Positions 7,950 to 8,836 of a stretch of 8,836 nucleotides of DNA are shown one piece after another. The DNA lies in NCBI GenBank assembly GCA_903860085.1, contig CAIOPD010000052.1:1-8836 (forward strand), given 5' to 3'. This DNA is from an uncultured Pseudomonadota bacterium (lineage in GTDB: Bacteria; Pseudomonadota; Gammaproteobacteria; Burkholderiales; Methylophilaceae). The notes under the pieces are model-generated. The model did no database searches. It was not told where the DNA came from and worked only from the letters and a program-made list of their open reading frames with translations. Position 1 is the stretch's first letter. Each line of letters opens with the position of its first letter. The position numbers were made by a program, and so were the translations under genes.

Positions 7950-7985
7950 ATTATTCCTCTTTTTTAAGTTTGCTTATTTAAGCAT

Positions 7986-8015
7986 AAAAACACCTTTTTA
8001 GGGCATAAAAAAGTG
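7986..8015 (-). promoter_or_regulatory. AT-rich hairpin with U-run in the pyrH leader
   Basis: On the minus strand CACTTTTTTA and TAAAAAGGTG pair over ten positions (one U-G wobble) around a five-base loop TGCCC, followed by five T residues. Its layout is that of a terminator or attenuator, but the stem has only three G-C pairs. It lies 36 bases before the pyrH start. It may be a second, weak terminator for tsf read-through or a leader structure of the pyrH message; the sequence alone does not decide. Confidence 0.35.
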
Positions 8016-8021
8016 CTAAAA

Positions 8022-8049
8022 AGTATAAGCATTAGACAAATTTGGCTAA
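8022..8049 (-). promoter_or_regulatory. Candidate sigma-70 promoter for pyrH
   Basis: TATACT at 8027-8022 matches five of six bases of the -10 consensus. The -35 hexamer at 8049-8044 would be TTAGCC, spaced 16 bases away and matching only three of six. It sits just past the tsf terminator, where a pyrH promoter would be expected, but the -35 is poor and the region is AT-rich, so chance matches are easy. Transcription would start near 8015. Confidence 0.35.
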
Positions 8050-8080
8050 AAAAAATGGACTAAGCATCACGCTTAATCCA
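8048..8080 (-). terminator. Rho-independent terminator after tsf
   Basis: Read on the minus strand, TGGATTAAGC and GCTTAGTCCA form a 10-pair stem with one U-G wobble around a five-base loop (GTGAT), followed directly by eight T residues. On the plus strand the same wobble becomes a C/A mismatch and the T run is six bases, so the signal is stronger in the minus direction. It lies 80 bases past the tsf stop and ends about 98 bases before pyrH, and should end most rpsB-tsf transcripts. Confidence 0.85.
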
Positions 8081-8159
8081 TTTTTTATTGCCAACTTATT
8101 AGCTGAAGGAGCTATTAAAAGCACCTATAGCTAAAACGCCCGCAATCAACGTTGGTTGA
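8081..8159 (-). repeat. Inverted repeats in the tsf 3' untranslated stretch
   Basis: A perfect 7-base inverted repeat, AATCAAC and GTTGATT with a four-base loop, spans 8144-8161 and overlaps the tsf stop codon. Further on, AGCTAT (8127-8132) can pair with ATAGCT (8110-8115), and part of the latter can instead pair with AGCTA (8100-8104). I see no open reading frame or promoter here. The stems are short and partly built on the self-complementary AGCT, so chance is likely. Confidence 0.4.
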
Positions 8160-8836
8160 TTAAACCTTAGCCGCAGCTGCAACTTCTGCTGCGTAATCAA
8201 CTACAACCTTCTCAATGCCTTCACCTACAGTAAACATTGTGAATGAAGCAACTGAAGCTCCTTTTGATTTAAGCAATTGCTCAATCGTAAATTTGTCATC
8301 TTTAACAAAGATTTGGCTTAACAATGTCACTTCTTTTAAGAATTTTTGGACAGTACCATCTGCAATTTTTTCTAGCATCGCTTCAGGCTTGCCTGCTTCT
8401 TTTGCTTTTTCAATTGCAACGCGGCGCTCTGTTTCGATCAAACTTGCATCGATACCAGAAGCATCTAATGATTTTGGCTTAGCGGCTGCAATATGCATCG
8501 CGATATCTTTAGCTAGCGCGTCATCGCCACCAACTAAATCAACAATTACACCAATTTTGCTACCGTGAATGTAGCTAGCAAGTTTACCTTGCACTGCTGG
8601 GCGTACAAAACGACGCGCTGTAACGTTCTCACCAATCTTACCAACCAATTGTGCGCGCGTATCTTCAACAGTTGAATCACGCATAGCCAGAGCACCCACA
8701 GCGGCAATGTCAGCTGGATTGCTATTAGCAACAATCACCGCTAACTCATTGACGAACTTTAAGAAGTCTTCATTTTTAGCACAGAAGTCAGTTTCAGAGT
8801 TAACCTCAATCATTGCTCCGATTTTGCCATCAGCAC
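8160..8836 (-). CDS. tsf: Elongation factor Ts (5' end beyond window)
   Basis: EF-Ts is the cytosolic nucleotide exchange factor that releases GDP from EF-Tu during translation. About 225 codons are visible; the frame stays open to the window edge (ADGKIGA before the methionine at 8813), so that methionine is internal and not the start. Compared with the usual 280-295 residues, about 60-70 N-terminal residues are missing, including the UBA-like EF-Tu-binding domain. The signature EVNSETDFCAKNEDF marks the segment that inserts near the EF-Tu nucleotide site; the family usually has TDFVA, so cysteine replaces valine here. The rest is the core and coiled-coil region (GENVTARRF, IGVIVDLVGG, AMHIAAAKP, then the C-terminal GEGIEKVVVDYAAEVAA). 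In proteobacteria rpsB normally lies just upstream and would be off the window. A terminator lies 80 bases past the stop. Confidence 0.97.
   Translation of the reverse strand, partial: ADGKIGAMIEVNSETDFCAKNEDFLKFVNELAVIVANSNPADIAAVGALAMRDSTVEDTRAQLVGKIGENVTARRFVRPAVQGKLASYIHGSKIGVIVDLVGGDDALAKDIAMHIAAAKPKSLDASGIDASLIETERRVAIEKAKEAGKPEAMLEKIADGTVQKFLKEVTLLSQIFVKDDKFTIEQLLKSKGASVASFTMFTVGEGIEKVVVDYAAEVAAAAKV

Noticed and set aside
8215..8568. A 117-codon plus-strand open frame opposite tsf
   Set aside because: It lies entirely antisense to the conserved tsf coding region, its product resembles no protein family I know, and strong codon bias in tsf readily creates such frames.
8546..8734. Minus-strand 62-codon frame inside tsf
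   Set aside because: It overlaps tsf in another frame; the tsf frame carries conserved EF-Ts residues and leaves no reason for a second product.
8811..8813. The ATG at 8813 as the tsf start
   Set aside because: The frame is open upstream to the window edge with EF-Ts-like residues, and starting here would remove the conserved N-terminal EF-Tu-binding domain.
1..8836. A sigma-E promoter before rseP or bamA, as known in enterobacteria
   Set aside because: I looked for GGAACTT with a spaced TCTGA on the minus strand and found no convincing pair; this was an eye search only.
1..8836. Mobile elements, CRISPR arrays, defence or toxin-antitoxin genes
   Set aside because: No long direct or terminal repeats, no regularly spaced repeats, and no gene space left: coding density is high and every gene is a recognised housekeeping gene in conserved order.

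Overview
The window is one stretch of a conserved proteobacterial chromosomal locus. All eight genes lie on the minus strand, so transcription runs from high to low coordinates: tsf (5' end cut off by the window) – pyrH – frr – uppS – cdsA – dxr – rseP – bamA (3' end cut off). I see no mobile element, integrase, CRISPR array, rRNA or tRNA. Every gene gives a near full-length, motif-complete protein, and I found no frameshift when I re-translated bamA across the window. The order tsf-pyrH-frr-uppS-cdsA-dxr-rseP-bamA is the classical arrangement in beta- and gammaproteobacteria. The AT-leaning composition (judged by eye, not counted), the VRGY form of the BamA loop-6 motif and the general look of the proteins suggest a low-GC betaproteobacterium, perhaps near Methylophilaceae. 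That placement is inference only.

Layout. At 8160-8836 is the C-terminal three quarters of EF-Ts. A 210-base gap (7950-8159) follows. It holds a convincing rho-independent terminator for the tsf transcript (8048-8080), several small inverted repeats, and a candidate promoter plus a second, AT-rich hairpin in front of pyrH. UMP kinase (7233-7949) and ribosome recycling factor (6612-7169) follow, each with a clear Shine-Dalgarno sequence. A 104-base gap with a weak terminator-like hairpin precedes uppS (5749-6507). From uppS on, the genes are packed tightly: cdsA (4871-5704) overlaps dxr (3681-4886) by 16 bases, rseP (2277-3662) follows after 18 bases, and bamA starts 4 bases past the rseP stop.

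How the genes work together. The upstream half serves translation and nucleotide supply (EF-Ts, UMP kinase, ribosome recycling). The downstream half builds the cell envelope: DXR feeds the MEP isoprenoid pathway, UppS turns isoprenoid units into the undecaprenyl carrier lipid, CdsA makes CDP-diacylglycerol for phospholipids, RseP is the intramembrane protease of the envelope stress response, and BamA inserts outer-membrane beta-barrels.

I looked for an undescribed system and did not find one. The region reads as ordinary, essential housekeeping DNA. The points worth a second look are regulatory or small-scale: the tsf/pyrH boundary with a possible leader attenuator, a perfect 9-base Shine-Dalgarno-like sequence inside bamA, a cysteine pair in a BamA surface loop, and the coupled starts of dxr and bamA.
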